From Bacillus fungorum (GTDB taxonomy: Bacteria > Bacillota > Bacilli > Bacillales > Bacillaceae_G), in contig NZ_NWUW01000002.1 of assembly GCF_002746455.1 (NCBI RefSeq), forward strand, positions 62,001 to 126,000: DNA of 64,000 bases, given 5' to 3'. Below, piece after piece: positions 1 to 11,196 of the stretch (position 1 is the first letter of the stretch; every line of letters starts with the position of its first letter). Both the position numbers and the translations under genes were made by a program. The notes beneath the pieces are model-generated. The model was not told the DNA's origin. It searched no databases and worked only from the letters and a program-made list of their open reading frames with translations.

Positions 1-1
1 G

Positions 2-544
2 CTGTTTAGCCAGGAGGATACACGTTTTCAATACTCTATTTCAGTAACGACACGTAAGCCACGTGAAGGTGAAGTAGATGGTGTGGATTATTTCTTTAAA
101 GAGAGAGAAGAATTTGAGGAAATGATTCGTAATGAAAAATTACTTGAGTGGGCTGAGTTTGTAGGTAATTATTACGGAACACCGATTGACTATGTTGAAA
201 AAACATTACAAGAAGGAAAAGATGTATTCTTAGAAATTGAAGTGCAAGGAGCAATTCAAGTTAAGAAAGCTTTCCCAGAAGGTGTATTTATTTTCTTAGC
301 ACCTCCAAGTTTATCTGAACTAAAGAACCGTATTGTCGGCCGTGGTACAGAAACTGAAGATGTTATTGAAAATCGTTTAACGGTAGCGAAAGAAGAAATC
401 GAAATGATGGACGCTTACGACTATGTTGTAGAAAATGATCAAGTTGAATTAGCTTGTGAAAGAATTAAAGCAATTGTGGTTGGCGAACATTGCCGCCGCG
501 AAAGAGTAGCAAAATATTATAAAGAAATGACGGAGGGTCTATAA
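2..544 (+). CDS. gmk: Guanylate kinase, 5' end outside the window
   Basis: Guanylate kinase phosphorylates GMP (and dGMP) to GDP with ATP in cytosolic purine nucleotide synthesis. The reading frame is open from base 2, so 180 C-terminal residues are visible; the family is usually about 205 residues, so the start and the P-loop lie upstream. Visible hallmarks are the GMP-binding stretch [17 protein letters not shown], then GVDYFF, the [14 protein letters not shown] segment and the IFLAPPS strand of the kinase core. It ends two bases before rpoZ, the usual Bacillus pairing (yloD-rpoZ). The family call is certain; the true start cannot be seen. Confidence 0.97.
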   Translation: MFSQEDTRFQYSISVTTRKPREGEVDGVDYFFKEREEFEEMIRNEKLLEWAEFVGNYYGTPIDYVEKTLQEGKDVFLEIEVQGAIQVKKAFPEGVFIFLAPPSLSELKNRIVGRGTETEDVIENRLTVAKEEIEMMDAYDYVVENDQVELACERIKAIVVGEHCRRERVAKYYKEMTEGL

Positions 545-546
545 TT

Positions 547-759
547 ATGTTAAATCCATCAATTGATTCATTATTAACAAAAATCGATTCTAAATATACA
601 CTTGTAACAGTAGCTGCAAAACGTGCGCGTGAAATGCAACTTGCTAATAACTGTGTTATCGAACAACCTGTTTCTCATAAATGTGTGGGTAAAGCATTAG
701 AAGAAATCGATGTAGAAGTGTTAAGCTACGTACCAAGCGAAGATAAAGGAATTGAATAA
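547..759 (+). CDS. rpoZ: RNA polymerase omega subunit
   Basis: The omega subunit helps fold and assemble the beta' subunit of RNA polymerase. The 70-residue product starts [10 protein letters not shown] and carries the conserved core [14 protein letters not shown] at about residues 18-31, matching Bacillus omega in size and sequence. A GGAGG ribosome site ahead of the ATG lies in the 3' end of gmk, so the two genes are cotranscribed and probably translationally coupled. A strong intrinsic terminator follows at 813-847, which makes rpoZ the last gene of its transcript before coaBC. Confidence 0.96.
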   Translation: MLNPSIDSLLTKIDSKYTLVTVAAKRAREMQLANNCVIEQPVSHKCVGKALEEIDVEVLSYVPSEDKGIE

Positions 760-812
760 GACTTTGTCTTCGACAAAATAAAACATAGACTTTATAATTT
801 TCTATGTAACGG

Positions 813-847
813 TAACAACCTATTTACAAGTAGGTTGTTATTTTTTT
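813..847 (+). terminator. Intrinsic terminator after rpoZ
   Basis: A perfect 10-bp stem (TAACAACCTA with TAGGTTGTTA) and an 8-base loop are followed by seven T residues. A second small inverted repeat (ACATAGA with TCTATGT) lies just upstream around 783-806. Together they should end the gmk-rpoZ transcript. Confidence 0.85.
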
Positions 848-931
848 ACGGTAGGGAAGAAATATTGGTACTGATGAGCTGAGAATTTTGTTTCAGTATT
901 ATAAGTTTGAAAAAGAAAGAGGACGAGCCAT

Positions 932-2137
932 ATGCTAAAAGGGAAAAAGATACTTTTATGTGTAACAGGAGGCATTGCGGTCTTTAAGGCGGCTGCGTTA
1001 ACGAGTAAATTGACACAAGCTGGTGCTATTGTAAAAGTAATGATGAGTGAGTCGGCAATGAAGTTTGTTACACCTCTTACATTCCAAGCACTTTCTCGCC
1101 ATGATGTATATACGGATACATTCGATGAGAAAGACTCAGCTGTTATTGCTCATATCGATTTAGCAGATTGGGCAGATGTTGTACTTGTTGCACCTGCTAC
1201 AGCCAATTGTATTGGAAAGTTAGCTAACGGTATTGCAGATGATATGATTACAACTACTTTGTTAGCTACTACAGCCCCAGTGTGGATTGCACCTGCTATG
1301 AATGTGCATATGTATGAAAATAAAATTGTTCAAAAAAATATGATCACGTTAAAAACGTTAGGATATACATTTATTGAGCCTGGAGAAGGTTTTTTAGCGT
1401 GTGGTTATGTAGCGAAGGGAAGATTAGAAGAACCTGAAGCAATTATTGCACGGTTAGAAGAGGCTTTTTCAGAACAAAAACCATTGCAAGGAAAAAGAAT
1501 ATTAATAACTGCTGGTCCAACTCGTGAAAAGGTTGATCCAGTTCGTTTTATGACCAATTTTTCTTCTGGAAAAATGGGATATGCGATTGCGGAAGTGGCA
1601 GCGAACTTAGGTGCTGATGTCATACTTGTTTCGGGACCGACAGCATTAAATCCACCATTACATGTAAATACAGTGCAAGTGGAATCTGCACAAGATATGT
1701 TAGAGGCAGTTCTTCAATATTATCAAAACGTAGATGCTGTCATTAAAACAGCAGCAGTTGCAGATTATCGTCCGAAATATGTTCATGATAATAAAATGAA
1801 AAAGAAAAATGGCGATGCTGTAATTGAACTCGAGAGAACAGTAGATATTTTAAAAACGTTAGGTGAGATGAAGGACAAACAGTTACTTATCGGTTTTGCG
1901 GCTGAAACGACAAACGTAGAGGAATACGCAACGAAAAAATTACGTGAAAAAAATGCGAATATGATTGTTGCGAATGATGTAAAGGCGCAAGGAGCTGGAT
2001 TTGGTACAGATACGAACATTGTAACAATGTATAGAAAAGATGGAGAAGTTATAGAGTTGCCACTTTTAACGAAGAAAGAGGTTGCTCGTGAAATATTAAA
2101 GCAAATTGAAATGATGTTAGAAGATGATTGTCTATGA
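932..2137 (+). CDS. coaBC: Bifunctional phosphopantothenoylcysteine decarboxylase / phosphopantothenate-cysteine ligase
   Basis: CoaBC makes 4'-phosphopantetheine for coenzyme A: the C-terminal CoaB half couples cysteine to phosphopantothenate using CTP, and the N-terminal CoaC half decarboxylates the product with FMN. The 401-residue protein shows the flavoprotein fold (LLCVTGGIAVFKAA near residue 8), a HIDLADWAD segment near residue 75 carrying the expected catalytic histidine, and the substrate-clamp motif PAMNVHMYEN near residue 121. The CoaB half begins near residue 185 (ILITAGPTREKVDPVR) and holds AAVADYRP and a lysine-rich loop. The last codons overlap the priA start (ATGA). Confidence 0.97.
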   Translation: MLKGKKILLCVTGGIAVFKAAALTSKLTQAGAIVKVMMSESAMKFVTPLTFQALSRHDVYTDTFDEKDSAVIAHIDLADWADVVLVAPATANCIGKLANGIADDMITTTLLATTAPVWIAPAMNVHMYENKIVQKNMITLKTLGYTFIEPGEGFLACGYVAKGRLEEPEAIIARLEEAFSEQKPLQGKRILITAGPTREKVDPVRFMTNFSSGKMGYAIAEVAANLGADVILVSGPTALNPPLHVNTVQVESAQDMLEAVLQYYQNVDAVIKTAAVADYRPKYVHDNKMKKKNGDAVIELERTVDILKTLGEMKDKQLLIGFAAETTNVEEYATKKLREKNANMIVANDVKAQGAGFGTDTNIVTMYRKDGEVIELPLLTKKEVAREILKQIEMMLEDDCL

Positions 2138-4539
2138 AATTTGCAAGTGTAATTGTTGATGTACCTGCACGTCAGACAGATCGACCATTTGATTATATTA
2201 TCCCTAAAAAATGGGAAGATATTGTCCAGACGGGCATGCGTGTAGTAGTTCCATTTGGCCCAAGGAAATTACAAGGTTTTATTATTGGGATCAAAGATTC
2301 GGTTGAAGTAGAAAGTAAGAAGTTAAAGGCGATCCATGAAATATTAGATGTAACACCGGTTTTAAACGAGGAATTATTAAAACTTGGACATTGGCTTACA
2401 AGTGAAACGTTATGTTATATGATTTCAGCTTTTCAAGTTATGCTTCCAACGGCGATTAAAGCAACGTATAAAAAGCGACTACAACTTCGTAAACAAGAAG
2501 AAGTAGCACCTGAACTGCTGGTTTTATTTCAGGACAAAGAAGTGATAGATTGGGAAGCGATTGAGACGCAGCCACATCTATACCGCACGATTCAACAAGA
2601 AATTAAAAATGGCACGATTGAAGTTGTTTATCAGGTAAAAGATAAAGTGCAAAAGAAGAAACAAAGAGTCGTTCAACCGGAGTTGCCAGAAGATAAATTA
2701 GAATTAGCAGCATTTGAACTGAAAAGTAAAAAACAACAAGATGTACTCTATTATTTTGTGGAAAATTATAAAAGTGTGCCGTTGAAAGTAATAACAGAGG
2801 AGTTGCAAATAACAGATGCTCCAATTAAAGCACTTGTTAAAAAGGGGCTAATCTCAGAAAAGTATGTGGAAGTGTATCGAAATCCGTATGACGATGATGA
2901 TTTTGAACAAACGAAACCATTCCCACTGACGGAGGAACAAAAGCAAGTTATTGCACCGATTTTATCATCAATTACAAATAAAACTTACAATCCATTTTTA
3001 CTATATGGTGTTACAGGAAGCGGAAAAACAGAAGTATATTTACAATCTATAGCAGCGGTGCTCGAGAAAGGAAAAGAAGCTATTGTGCTTGTTCCTGAAA
3101 TTGCACTAACGCCTCAGATGGTAGATCGTTTTAAAGGTAGATTTGGCTCGCAAGTTGCGGTTCTTCATAGTGCACTGTCTGTTGGAGAAAAATATGATGA
3201 ATGGCGAAAGATTTTAAGAAAAGAAGTGAAAGTCGTAGTTGGTGCACGTTCAGCTGTATTTGCTCCTTTTGAAAATTTAGGGATTATTATTATTGATGAG
3301 GAACATGAATCGAGCTATAAGCAAGAAGATAATCCGAGGTATCATGCAAGGGATGTAGCTGTGTGGAGGGGACAATATCACAAATGTCCTATCGTTCTTG
3401 GTAGTGCAACACCGACACTTGAATCGTTTGCAAGAGCGAAAAAAGGTGTTTATGAATTACTAACGATGGAAAAACGTATGAACGAACAAGCCTTACCGAC
3501 AGTAAAGATTGTTGATATGCGTGAAGAACTTCGTGATGGGAATCGTTCCATGTTTTCGAAGGCACTACATGAAAAAATAGGAGATCGCTTAGAAAAGAAA
3601 GAACAAATGGTGCTCTTTTTAAATAGAAGAGGTCATTCTACATTTGTTATGTGCCGGGATTGCGGGTATGTTGTACAATGTCCGCATTGTGATATCTCGC
3701 TGACATATCATAAAATGAACCATCGTTTAAAATGTCATTATTGCAGTTACGAAGAGAATATGCCGACTGCGTGTCCTGCTTGTCAAAGTACATATATTCG
3801 TTTCTTTGGTACAGGTACACAAAAGGTAGAAGAGGAAATTACAAAACTATTTCCAGAGGCGCGAGTCATTCGAATGGATGTAGATACGACAAGTCGCAAA
3901 GGAATGCATGAAAAATTATTAAAGGCGTTCGGGGAAGAAAAAGCAGATATATTACTTGGAACACAAATGATTGCGAAAGGATTAGATTTTCCGAAAGTAA
4001 CGCTTGTCGGGGTTTTAACTGCTGATACGATGCTTCATTTACCTGATTTTCGGGCGAGTGAAAAGACTTATCAGTTATTGACGCAAGTAAGTGGACGAGC
4101 AGGCAGACATGAATTGCCAGGGGAAGTTATAATTCAAACGTATACGCCAGAACATTACAGTATAGAGTTAGCAAAGAATCAACAATATGATGTGTTTTTT
4201 GACCAAGAAATGCAGATGAGACGAACGAGACAATATCCACCTTATTACTATGTTGTACTTGTGACGGTATCTCACCCGGAATTATTAAAGGCAGTACAAG
4301 TGACGGAAAAAATTGCCTTGTATTTACGGTCACACTGCACAGAGCAAACAATGGTTTTAGGACCGGTTGCTTCAGCAATTCCAAGGATAAAAGATAGATA
4401 TCGTTATCAATGCATGATAAAATACAAACGGGAACCAAACTTAAAGAACGTGCTCAAAATGGTAAATGAACATTATCAAGCAGAAATGCAAAAAGAGCTA
4501 CAAATCTCAATTGATTTTAATCCAACAATGTTAATGTAG
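2134..4539 (+). CDS. priA: Primosomal replication restart helicase PriA
   Basis: PriA is a 3'-5' DNA helicase that recognises stalled forks and reloads the replisome. The 801-residue protein has an N-terminal DNA-binding domain, Walker A GVTGSGKTEVY near residue 291, the DEEH box IIIDEEHESSY near residue 388, and paired zinc-binding cysteine motifs (CRDCGYVVQCPHC and CHYCSYE) that set PriA apart from RecG. GTQMIAKGLDFP and QVSGRAGR are helicase motifs V and VI. I chose the ATG at 2134, which overlaps the coaBC stop; a TTG two codons upstream is possible. The ribosome site is weak, suggesting coupling to coaBC. Confidence 0.96.
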   Translation: MKFASVIVDVPARQTDRPFDYIIPKKWEDIVQTGMRVVVPFGPRKLQGFIIGIKDSVEVESKKLKAIHEILDVTPVLNEELLKLGHWLTSETLCYMISAFQVMLPTAIKATYKKRLQLRKQEEVAPELLVLFQDKEVIDWEAIETQPHLYRTIQQEIKNGTIEVVYQVKDKVQKKKQRVVQPELPEDKLELAAFELKSKKQQDVLYYFVENYKSVPLKVITEELQITDAPIKALVKKGLISEKYVEVYRNPYDDDDFEQTKPFPLTEEQKQVIAPILSSITNKTYNPFLLYGVTGSGKTEVYLQSIAAVLEKGKEAIVLVPEIALTPQMVDRFKGRFGSQVAVLHSALSVGEKYDEWRKILRKEVKVVVGARSAVFAPFENLGIIIIDEEHESSYKQEDNPRYHARDVAVWRGQYHKCPIVLGSATPTLESFARAKKGVYELLTMEKRMNEQALPTVKIVDMREELRDGNRSMFSKALHEKIGDRLEKKEQMVLFLNRRGHSTFVMCRDCGYVVQCPHCDISLTYHKMNHRLKCHYCSYEENMPTACPACQSTYIRFFGTGTQKVEEEITKLFPEARVIRMDVDTTSRKGMHEKLLKAFGEEKADILLGTQMIAKGLDFPKVTLVGVLTADTMLHLPDFRASEKTYQLLTQVSGRAGRHELPGEVIIQTYTPEHYSIELAKNQQYDVFFDQEMQMRRTRQYPPYYYVVLVTVSHPELLKAVQVTEKIALYLRSHCTEQTMVLGPVASAIPRIKDRYRYQCMIKYKREPNLKNVLKMVNEHYQAEMQKELQISIDFNPTMLM

Positions 4540-4550
4540 CGGAGGGAAAT

Positions 4551-5021
4551 ATGGCAGTTTTAGAAATAGTAAAGCATCCAAATGAAGTGTTAGAAACACC
4601 GTGTGAAAGAGTAATTAACTTTGATAAAAAGTTAGTGAAATTGTTGAAAGATATGCATGAAACAATGTTAATTGCGGACGGAGTCGGTTTAGCTGCGCCT
4701 CAAGTAGGTGTAAGCTTGCAAGTGGCGGTAGTTGATATCGGTGATGATACTGGGAAAATCGAGTTGATCAATCCATCGATACTAGAAAAACGTGGTGAAC
4801 AAGTAGGTCCCGAAGGCTGCTTAAGCTTCCCGGGACTTTATGGTGAAGTGGAACGTGCGGATTATATTAAAGTACGTGCGCAAAATCGCCGAGGTAAAGT
4901 GTTTTTACTAGAAGCAGAAGGATTTTTAGCGCGTGCAATTCAACATGAAATCGATCATTTACACGGTGTGTTATTTACATCGAAAGTGACAAGATATTAT
5001 GAGGAAAACGAATTAGAATAG
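4551..5021 (+). CDS. def: Peptide deformylase
   Basis: Peptide deformylase removes the formyl group from the starting methionine of new proteins. All three metal-site motifs are present in the 156-residue protein: GVGLAAPQ (residues 44-51), EGCLS with the metal-binding Cys90, and HEIDH (132-136) with two histidine ligands and the catalytic Glu. The short size fits the Fe-type PDF1 class rather than the longer type-2 enzymes of Gram-positives. A GGAGGG site precedes the ATG. It sits just before fmt, which adds the formyl group that this enzyme later removes. Confidence 0.97.
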   Translation: MAVLEIVKHPNEVLETPCERVINFDKKLVKLLKDMHETMLIADGVGLAAPQVGVSLQVAVVDIGDDTGKIELINPSILEKRGEQVGPEGCLSFPGLYGEVERADYIKVRAQNRRGKVFLLEAEGFLARAIQHEIDHLHGVLFTSKVTRYYEENELE

Positions 5022-5044
5022 GTAAGAAAAGGAGCGGTTTTTAA

Positions 5045-5989
5045 ATGATAAAAGTAGTATTTATGGGAACACCGGACTTTTCAGTGCCGGTGCTTCGTCG
5101 TCTTATTGAAGATGGCTATGATGTAATAGGGGTTGTGACACAACCAGATCGTCCGGTAGGGAGAAAAAAAGTATTAACACCTACACCTGTTAAAGTTGAA
5201 GCAGAAAAACATGGTATTCCGGTGTTACAACCGTTAAGAATTCGTGAAAAAGACGAATATGAAAAAGTATTGGCATTAGAGCCAGATTTAATTGTAACAG
5301 CTGCGTTCGGTCAGATTGTACCAAATGAAATTTTAGAAGCACCGAAGTACGGATGTATTAACGTCCACGCTTCTTTACTTCCTGAACTTCGTGGTGGTGC
5401 ACCAATACATTATGCAATTATGGAAGGTAAAGAAAAAACAGGTATTACAATTATGTATATGGTAGAGAAATTGGATGCTGGTGATATCTTAACGCAAGTA
5501 GAAGTGGAGATTGAAGAGCGTGAAACGACAGGCTCGTTATTCGATAAGCTAAGTGAAGCAGGGGCACACCTTCTATCTAAAACAGTACCTTTATTAATTC
5601 AGGGTAAGTTAGAGCCAATTAAACAAAACGAAGAAGAAGTAACGTTTGCATATAATATAAAACGTGAGCAAGAGAAAATTGATTGGACAAAAACAGGTGA
5701 AGAAGTATACAATCACATTCGCGGATTGAATCCATGGCCAGTTGCTTATACAACATTAGCAGGACAAGTTGTTAAAGTATGGTGGGGAGAAAAAGTACCT
5801 GTAACCGAAGCGGCTGAAGCAGGTACGATTGTTGCGGTTGAAGAAGATGGCTTTGTTGTAGCAACTGGTAATGAAACGGGTGTTAAAATTACTGAATTGC
5901 AACCGTCTGGTAAAAAGCGTATGAGTTGTTCGCAATTTTTACGTGGCACAAAACCTGAAATTGGAACGAAGTTAGGAGAAAATGCATGA
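5045..5989 (+). CDS. fmt: Methionyl-tRNA formyltransferase
   Basis: Fmt transfers a formyl group from 10-formyltetrahydrofolate to initiator Met-tRNA. The 314-residue protein opens with [14 protein letters not shown], the cofactor-binding fold of the family, and has the catalytic signature [14 protein letters not shown] near residue 110. The C-terminal OB-like tRNA-binding domain starts near residue 205, with LNPWPVAYT marking its entry. The length is standard. Its stop overlaps the rsmB start (ATGA at 5986-5989), so the two are probably translationally coupled. It follows def, the functional partner. Confidence 0.97.
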   Translation: MIKVVFMGTPDFSVPVLRRLIEDGYDVIGVVTQPDRPVGRKKVLTPTPVKVEAEKHGIPVLQPLRIREKDEYEKVLALEPDLIVTAAFGQIVPNEILEAPKYGCINVHASLLPELRGGAPIHYAIMEGKEKTGITIMYMVEKLDAGDILTQVEVEIEERETTGSLFDKLSEAGAHLLSKTVPLLIQGKLEPIKQNEEEVTFAYNIKREQEKIDWTKTGEEVYNHIRGLNPWPVAYTTLAGQVVKVWWGEKVPVTEAAEAGTIVAVEEDGFVVATGNETGVKITELQPSGKKRMSCSQFLRGTKPEIGTKLGENA

Positions 5990-7320
5990 GACAAAATGTT
6001 CGTGAATTAGCTCTTGATGGTTTAATTCAAGTAGAAAAAAGTGGTGCATACAGTAATTTACTTTTAAATAATCTAATTGAAAAAAGTACAATTGATAGAA
6101 AAGATATTGGCTTATTAACTGAAATTGTATATGGAACGATTCAACGTCGTGACACATTAGATTATTATTTACAACCTTTTTTAAAAAAGAAGGTTGAGGC
6201 GTGGGTAAGAGTATTGCTTCGCTTATCTTTATATCAAATGATTTATTTAGACCGAGTGCCCGAAAGAGCGGCAATTCACGAAGCGGTTGAGATTGCAAAA
6301 CGTCGCGGGCATAAAGGAATTGCTGGTATGGTGAACGGTGTATTACGTTCGATTCAAAGAGAAGGTGTACCTTCTGTAGATGAAATCAAGGATCCAGTAG
6401 AACGTCTGGCAATTGCAACAAGTCATCCAGTTTGGCTTGTCCAAGAGTGGACTTCAGAATATGGTTTAGAGACTGCAGAGAAAATGTGTGAAGTGAACAT
6501 GTTACCACCTGTACCAACAGCGCGTGTAAATGTTGATAAAATAACAGTAGAAGAAGCAATTGAGTTGTTGGCTAGTGAGGGTATAGAAGCGAAGCGTGGC
6601 GATTTGTCAGATGATGCAATTCAAATCGAAAGAGGGAATGTCGCGCATACAGATGCGTTCAAAAAAGGTTTTCTTTCTATTCAAGATGAAAGTTCTATGC
6701 TGGTAGCACGCGCTTTAGAGCCGAATGAGGGAGATGTAGTTCTTGATAGTTGTGCTGCTCCGGGCGGAAAAACAACGCACATTGCAGAGCGATTAAAAGG
6801 AACTGGTCAAGTCATGTCCCTTGATTTACATGCACACAAAGTACGTTTAATTAAACAACAAGCAGAGCGACTTGGGCTAGAAAATGTCGAAACAAAAGCA
6901 CTAGATGCTAGAAAAGTGCAAGAACACTTTGCGGATGAAACGTTTGATAAAATATTAGTGGATGCACCATGTTCTGGATTTGGTGTAATTAGACGTAAAC
7001 CTGATATTAAGTTAGGTAAAGATAAAGGCGATAGTGAAAGATTGTCAACGATTCAATTTGCAATACTAGAAAAAATCGCACCGTTATTGAAACAAGGTGG
7101 TCGACTTGTTTATAGTACGTGCACAATTGAGAAAATAGAAAATGAACAAGTAATAGAGCGATTTTTACAAGAGCATCCTGAGTTTGAGTGGGATACTACG
7201 ATAAAAGAGCGTATGCCAGAAAAGCTAAGTACGTATATTGATGAAGGTCAAGTACAAATTTTACCGCATTATTTTGCAACAGATGGCTTTTATATTGCTT
7301 GTTTAAGGAAGAAGGTGTAG
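5986..7320 (+). CDS. rsmB: 16S rRNA (cytosine-967-C5)-methyltransferase
   Basis: RsmB methylates C967 of 16S rRNA with S-adenosylmethionine. The 444-residue protein has an N-terminal NusB-like RNA-binding domain (about residues 1-140) and a C-terminal Rossmann methyltransferase domain. The SAM site is [16 protein letters not shown] near residue 250. The two expected catalytic cysteines lie in DAPCSGFG (near 327) and [12 protein letters not shown] (near 375). It overlaps fmt by four bases and stops four bases before the rlmN start, so it belongs to this run of translation genes. Confidence 0.96.
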   Translation: MRQNVRELALDGLIQVEKSGAYSNLLLNNLIEKSTIDRKDIGLLTEIVYGTIQRRDTLDYYLQPFLKKKVEAWVRVLLRLSLYQMIYLDRVPERAAIHEAVEIAKRRGHKGIAGMVNGVLRSIQREGVPSVDEIKDPVERLAIATSHPVWLVQEWTSEYGLETAEKMCEVNMLPPVPTARVNVDKITVEEAIELLASEGIEAKRGDLSDDAIQIERGNVAHTDAFKKGFLSIQDESSMLVARALEPNEGDVVLDSCAAPGGKTTHIAERLKGTGQVMSLDLHAHKVRLIKQQAERLGLENVETKALDARKVQEHFADETFDKILVDAPCSGFGVIRRKPDIKLGKDKGDSERLSTIQFAILEKIAPLLKQGGRLVYSTCTIEKIENEQVIERFLQEHPEFEWDTTIKERMPEKLSTYIDEGQVQILPHYFATDGFYIACLRKKV

Positions 7321-7324
7321 CATC

Positions 7325-8413
7325 GTGGAAACGACTGTGAGAAAACAAAAGAAAAATTTAGAAACGAAAAAACCATCAATTTACTCTTTACAACTTCATG
7401 AAATGCAAGATTGGTTAAAGGAACAAGGAGAACCAAAGTTCCGTGCTGGACAAATTTTTGACTGGTTATATAAAAAACGTGTAAAAAATTATGAGGATAT
7501 GTCAAACCTTTCTAAAGGATTGCGTGATAAATTGTCGAATTCCTTTGATATTACTACTTTAAACACGTTAGTAAAACAAACGTCTTCGGATGGAACAATT
7601 AAATTCTTATTCCAATTATATGATGGGTATTCTATTGAAACAGTATTAATGCGACATGAATATGGAAATTCCATTTGTGTAACAACACAAGTAGGTTGTC
7701 GTATCGGTTGTACGTTCTGTGCTTCGACGCTTGGTGGTTTAAAGCGAAACCTAGAAGCTGGAGAAATTGTAGCGCAAGTAGTAGAAGTGCAGCGTGCACT
7801 TGATGAATCAGAAGAACGTGTAAGTTCTCTTGTTGTTATGGGAATTGGAGAACCATTTGATAACTACGATAATTTAATGGGATTCTTACGCATCATTAAC
7901 CATGAAAAAGGACTTCATATTGGGGCGAGACATATGACAGTTTCGACTAGTGGAATTATCCCGAAAATTTATAAGTTCGCTGAAGAAGACTTACAAATTA
8001 ATTTTGCGATTTCATTGCATGCTCCAAACTCAGAATTACGTTCAAAATTAATGCCGATTAACCGTGCTTATAAGTTGCCTGATTTAATGGAAGCTATTAA
8101 ATACTACGTAAATAGAACAGGGCGTCGTATTACTTTTGAATATGGACTATTTGGAGGAGAAAATGACCAAGTTGAGCACGCTGAAGAGCTTGCTGCGCTC
8201 TTAAAAGGTGTAAAATGTCATGTGAACTTAATTCCGGTAAACTACGTACCTGAACGTGATTATGTACGTACGCCACGTGAACAAATTTTCTTATTTGAAA
8301 AAACGTTAAAAGATCGTGGAGTAAATGTAACGATTCGCCGTGAACAAGGTCATGATATTGATGCAGCCTGCGGTCAGTTGCGTGCGAAGGAGCGCAAAGA
8401 AGAGACGAGGTGA
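7325..8413 (+). CDS. rlmN: Dual-specificity 23S rRNA/tRNA adenine-C2 methyltransferase (radical SAM)
   Basis: RlmN makes 2-methyladenosine in 23S rRNA (A2503) and in some tRNAs by radical SAM chemistry. The 362-residue protein has the CX3CX2C iron-sulfur cluster motif in [13 protein letters not shown] near residue 118 and the C-terminal substrate cysteine in [11 protein letters not shown] near residue 345. The GGIGEP-like box appears as [10 protein letters not shown]. Translation starts at a GTG with AGAAGGTG eight bases upstream. The end overlaps the ribosome site of prpC. Confidence 0.97.
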   Translation: METTVRKQKKNLETKKPSIYSLQLHEMQDWLKEQGEPKFRAGQIFDWLYKKRVKNYEDMSNLSKGLRDKLSNSFDITTLNTLVKQTSSDGTIKFLFQLYDGYSIETVLMRHEYGNSICVTTQVGCRIGCTFCASTLGGLKRNLEAGEIVAQVVEVQRALDESEERVSSLVVMGIGEPFDNYDNLMGFLRIINHEKGLHIGARHMTVSTSGIIPKIYKFAEEDLQINFAISLHAPNSELRSKLMPINRAYKLPDLMEAIKYYVNRTGRRITFEYGLFGGENDQVEHAEELAALLKGVKCHVNLIPVNYVPERDYVRTPREQIFLFEKTLKDRGVNVTIRREQGHDIDAACGQLRAKERKEETR

Positions 8414-8417
8414 CGAG

Positions 8418-9170
8418 ATGAAAGCCGTGTTTCTATCAGATAAAGGAAAAGTTCGTCAACATAATGAAGATAGTGCAGGAGTTTTTCACAATTTAGATGG
8501 AAATATTTTAGCGGTAGTAGCAGATGGAATGGGAGGTCATCGAGCTGGTGATGTAGCTAGCTCGATGACCATTCAATTATTCCATGATTATTGGAAGCAA
8601 ACGCATAATATGAATGAGCCAAAAAAAGTGGAAGAGTGGTTACATACTAGTGTTGGGATTATTAATGAGCGTTTATTTGAGTACTCTAAGCAACATGTAG
8701 AATGTAATGGCATGGGAACAACACTTATAATAGCGATTTGTACGCCAAACTTTGTGACAATAGGTCATATAGGAGATAGTCGTTGTTATATGCTATCAGA
8801 GGGGACAATCTCGCTTGTAACGGAAGATCACTCACTTGTAAATGAACTTGTGAGACATGGTGAAATTTCAAAAGAAGACGCAGAGTATCACCCGAAAAAG
8901 AATGTTTTGTTAAGGGCGTTAGGAACAGAAGAAAAAGTTGGATTGGATGTTAAAACATTGGTGCTAGAGGAAGATGATCAGTTACTTCTTTGCTCTGATG
9001 GATTATCTAACAAAGTTTCTATTGCTGATATGCAACAAATTTTACAGGTAAATGAACAGCTAGAAACTAAGGGGCAACGTCTCATTCAATTGGCGAATGA
9101 TCGTGGTGGGGAAGATAATATCACCCTTGTTCTTATTGATTATGCGGGTTCGACAAACGAAAGTAGGTGA
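8418..9170 (+). CDS. prpC: PP2C-type protein phosphatase PrpC
   Basis: PrpC is the manganese-dependent Ser/Thr phosphatase that opposes the PrkC kinase encoded next. The 250-residue protein shows the ordered PP2C motifs: RQHNED near residue 12 (metal-binding Asp), VADGMGGH near 35, [13 protein letters not shown] near 116, [25 protein letters not shown] and GGEDNIT near the end. I chose the ATG at 8418 because AGGTGA lies directly ahead of it; the frame stays open farther upstream inside rlmN, but that part is shadow. The stop overlaps the prkC start region, consistent with a conserved phosphatase-kinase operon. Confidence 0.96.
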   Translation: MKAVFLSDKGKVRQHNEDSAGVFHNLDGNILAVVADGMGGHRAGDVASSMTIQLFHDYWKQTHNMNEPKKVEEWLHTSVGIINERLFEYSKQHVECNGMGTTLIIAICTPNFVTIGHIGDSRCYMLSEGTISLVTEDHSLVNELVRHGEISKEDAEYHPKKNVLLRALGTEEKVGLDVKTLVLEEDDQLLLCSDGLSNKVSIADMQQILQVNEQLETKGQRLIQLANDRGGEDNITLVLIDYAGSTNESR

Positions 9171-9178
9171 AGTGCAAC

Positions 9179-11152
9179 GTGCTGATTGGAAAACGCTTAA
9201 ATGACCGTTATAAGCTACTGAAAATGATTGGTGGCGGTGGAATGGCCAATGTGTATTTAGCTCATGATGATATACTAGGCCGGGATGTAGCGGTAAAAAT
9301 ATTAAGACTCGACTATTCAAATAACGAAGAGTTTATTAAACGTTTCCATCGAGAAGCGCAGTCTGTTACAACGTTGTCGCATCCAAATATTGTGAATATG
9401 TATGATGTCGGAGAAGAAGATGGTATATATTATCTTGTAATGGAGTATGTACCAGGACAAACATTGAAGCAATACATAATTGAGCGAGGGATGTTACCGA
9501 TAGGAGAAGCTCTTGATATTATGGAGCAGTTAACATCCGCCATGGCACACGCCCATCATTTTGAAATTGTGCACCGTGATATTAAACCGCACAATATTTT
9601 AATTCGAGCTGATGGAATAATAAAAGTAACAGATTTTGGAATTGCGACAGCTACAAGTGCAACAACAATTACACATACAAATTCAGTACTCGGTTCGGTG
9701 CATTACTTATCACCAGAACAAGCGCGCGGTGGGATAGCAAATAAACAATCAGATATTTATTCCCTAGGGATTGTTATGTTTGAGTTGTTAACAGGAAGAC
9801 AACCGTTTTCTGGCGAATCTGCTGTTGCTATAGCTTTAAAACATTTACAAAGTGAAATTCCGTCTCCAAAAAGATGGAATGAAAATATTCCGCAAAGTGT
9901 CGAAAATATTATATTAAAGGCAACTGCAAAAGATCCGTTTCATCGGTATCAATCTGCCAATGCGATGAAACGCGATATTGAAACTGCACTATATCCAGAG
10001 AGGATAAATGAGCAGCCATTTTACATACCGGAAGATATGGAAGCGACAAAAGCGATTCCGATTATTCAACAAGAACAATTATTCGAAAATGTAACTGATG
10101 AAACAATTGTTTTAAAAGGAAGTAAAGTGGATGAACAGACAAGAAAAGAAGAAACGGATTTAAATAAGAAGAAAAAACGAAGTAATAAATGGCTCAAAAT
10201 TTTAATTACAACATTTTTACTTTTAGCGATTGGAATAACGTTAGCGCTTACTGTTATTCCGGGATTCTTTATTCCAAAAGATGTAAAAGTCCCTGATGTG
10301 GCTGGTATGAAGTATACGACAGCAGTAAATACATTAGTTGAAAAGGGTTTTGAGATTACGGAACCTAACATTGTATATACAGATGATGTTGAAGTCGGTG
10401 ATGTGATAAAAACAGACCCTGTGGCAGGAAGAGTCGTGAAAGAAAATTCTAAAATTACTATCTATCAATCAGGTGGAAAAAAGAAAAGTAAGATGAGTGA
10501 TCTTACAGGAAAAGATTTTGAGAGTGTAAGGACTGAATTAGAAGAAAAATATAAACAAGTTACAATAAATTATATTGAAAATGATAGACCAAAAGGTGAA
10601 ATCGTAGAGCAAATCCCGACGCCTGATCAAATGGTAGTAGAGGCGGAACAAGAACTGAAAATTTGGGTAAGTAAAGGTCCTTATCAAATTAGATCTGGTG
10701 ATTTTTCAGGATGGACTGAAAATAGCGTAAATGGTTATTTGAATGAGAGAAAACTAACTCCAGATATAAAAAGAGAGTATTCCGATACTGTTGATAAAGG
10801 ACTTGTAATGTCTCAATCTCCAAAACCAGGAACGCCGTTAAAAGAAGGTGATAAGGTGACGATTATCATCTCAGAGGGTCCTAAGCCGAAAGTAACGAAA
10901 ACAGTGAAAGTGGATAATATTTCCATTCCGTATGAATCTTCTATAATAGGTGAGAAAAAACCGCAAACGATAGAAATTTATAAAGAAGATATGCAACAAA
11001 AAATGGATAGACCAATTGAAACTAGAACAATTTCAGAGTCGGCAACTATTTCATTAGAATTTGTAATTCAAGAAGGTACAAAAGGACACTATAAAATTGT
11101 ACGAGATGGTGTAACGATTATCGATAAAGAAGTACCATATCCAACTCAATAA
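9179..11152 (+). CDS. prkC: PASTA-domain membrane Ser/Thr protein kinase PrkC
   Basis: PrkC senses peptidoglycan fragments and, in Bacillus, takes part in spore germination and cell-wall signalling. The 657-residue protein has an N-terminal cytosolic kinase domain with the glycine loop [12 protein letters not shown], the VAVKIL lysine, catalytic HRDIKPHN near residue 131 and DFG near 152. One transmembrane helix lies near 338-360, followed by three extracellular PASTA repeats (about 366-567) and a C-terminal extension. I prefer the GTG at 9179, eight bases after AGGTGA and starting LIGKRL like other PrkC proteins; a GTG at 9167 overlapping the prpC stop is an alternative. Confidence 0.95.
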   Translation: MLIGKRLNDRYKLLKMIGGGGMANVYLAHDDILGRDVAVKILRLDYSNNEEFIKRFHREAQSVTTLSHPNIVNMYDVGEEDGIYYLVMEYVPGQTLKQYIIERGMLPIGEALDIMEQLTSAMAHAHHFEIVHRDIKPHNILIRADGIIKVTDFGIATATSATTITHTNSVLGSVHYLSPEQARGGIANKQSDIYSLGIVMFELLTGRQPFSGESAVAIALKHLQSEIPSPKRWNENIPQSVENIILKATAKDPFHRYQSANAMKRDIETALYPERINEQPFYIPEDMEATKAIPIIQQEQLFENVTDETIVLKGSKVDEQTRKEETDLNKKKKRSNKWLKILITTFLLLAIGITLALTVIPGFFIPKDVKVPDVAGMKYTTAVNTLVEKGFEITEPNIVYTDDVEVGDVIKTDPVAGRVVKENSKITIYQSGGKKKSKMSDLTGKDFESVRTELEEKYKQVTINYIENDRPKGEIVEQIPTPDQMVVEAEQELKIWVSKGPYQIRSGDFSGWTENSVNGYLNERKLTPDIKREYSDTVDKGLVMSQSPKPGTPLKEGDKVTIIISEGPKPKVTKTVKVDNISIPYESSIIGEKKPQTIEIYKEDMQQKMDRPIETRTISESATISLEFVIQEGTKGHYKIVRDGVTIIDKEVPYPTQ

Positions 11153-11158
11153 TAATGA

Positions 11159-11187
11159 ATTCCATCTTCTTCCAGAGAGGATGGAAT
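11159..11187 (+). terminator. Hairpin after prkC, terminator-like
   Basis: A 12-bp stem (ATTCCATCTTCT with AGAGGATGGAAT, one G-U pair) closes a 5-base loop seven bases after the prkC stop. No run of T follows, so termination may be weak or factor-dependent. It is the only hairpin of this kind in the first part of the 255-base gap. Confidence 0.5.
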
Positions 11188-11196
11188 GTATTACTC

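Noticed and set aside
9167-9178. GTG at 9167 as the prkC start
   Set aside because: It sits inside the AGGTGA ribosome site; the GTG at 9179 is correctly spaced and aligns with known PrkC N-termini.
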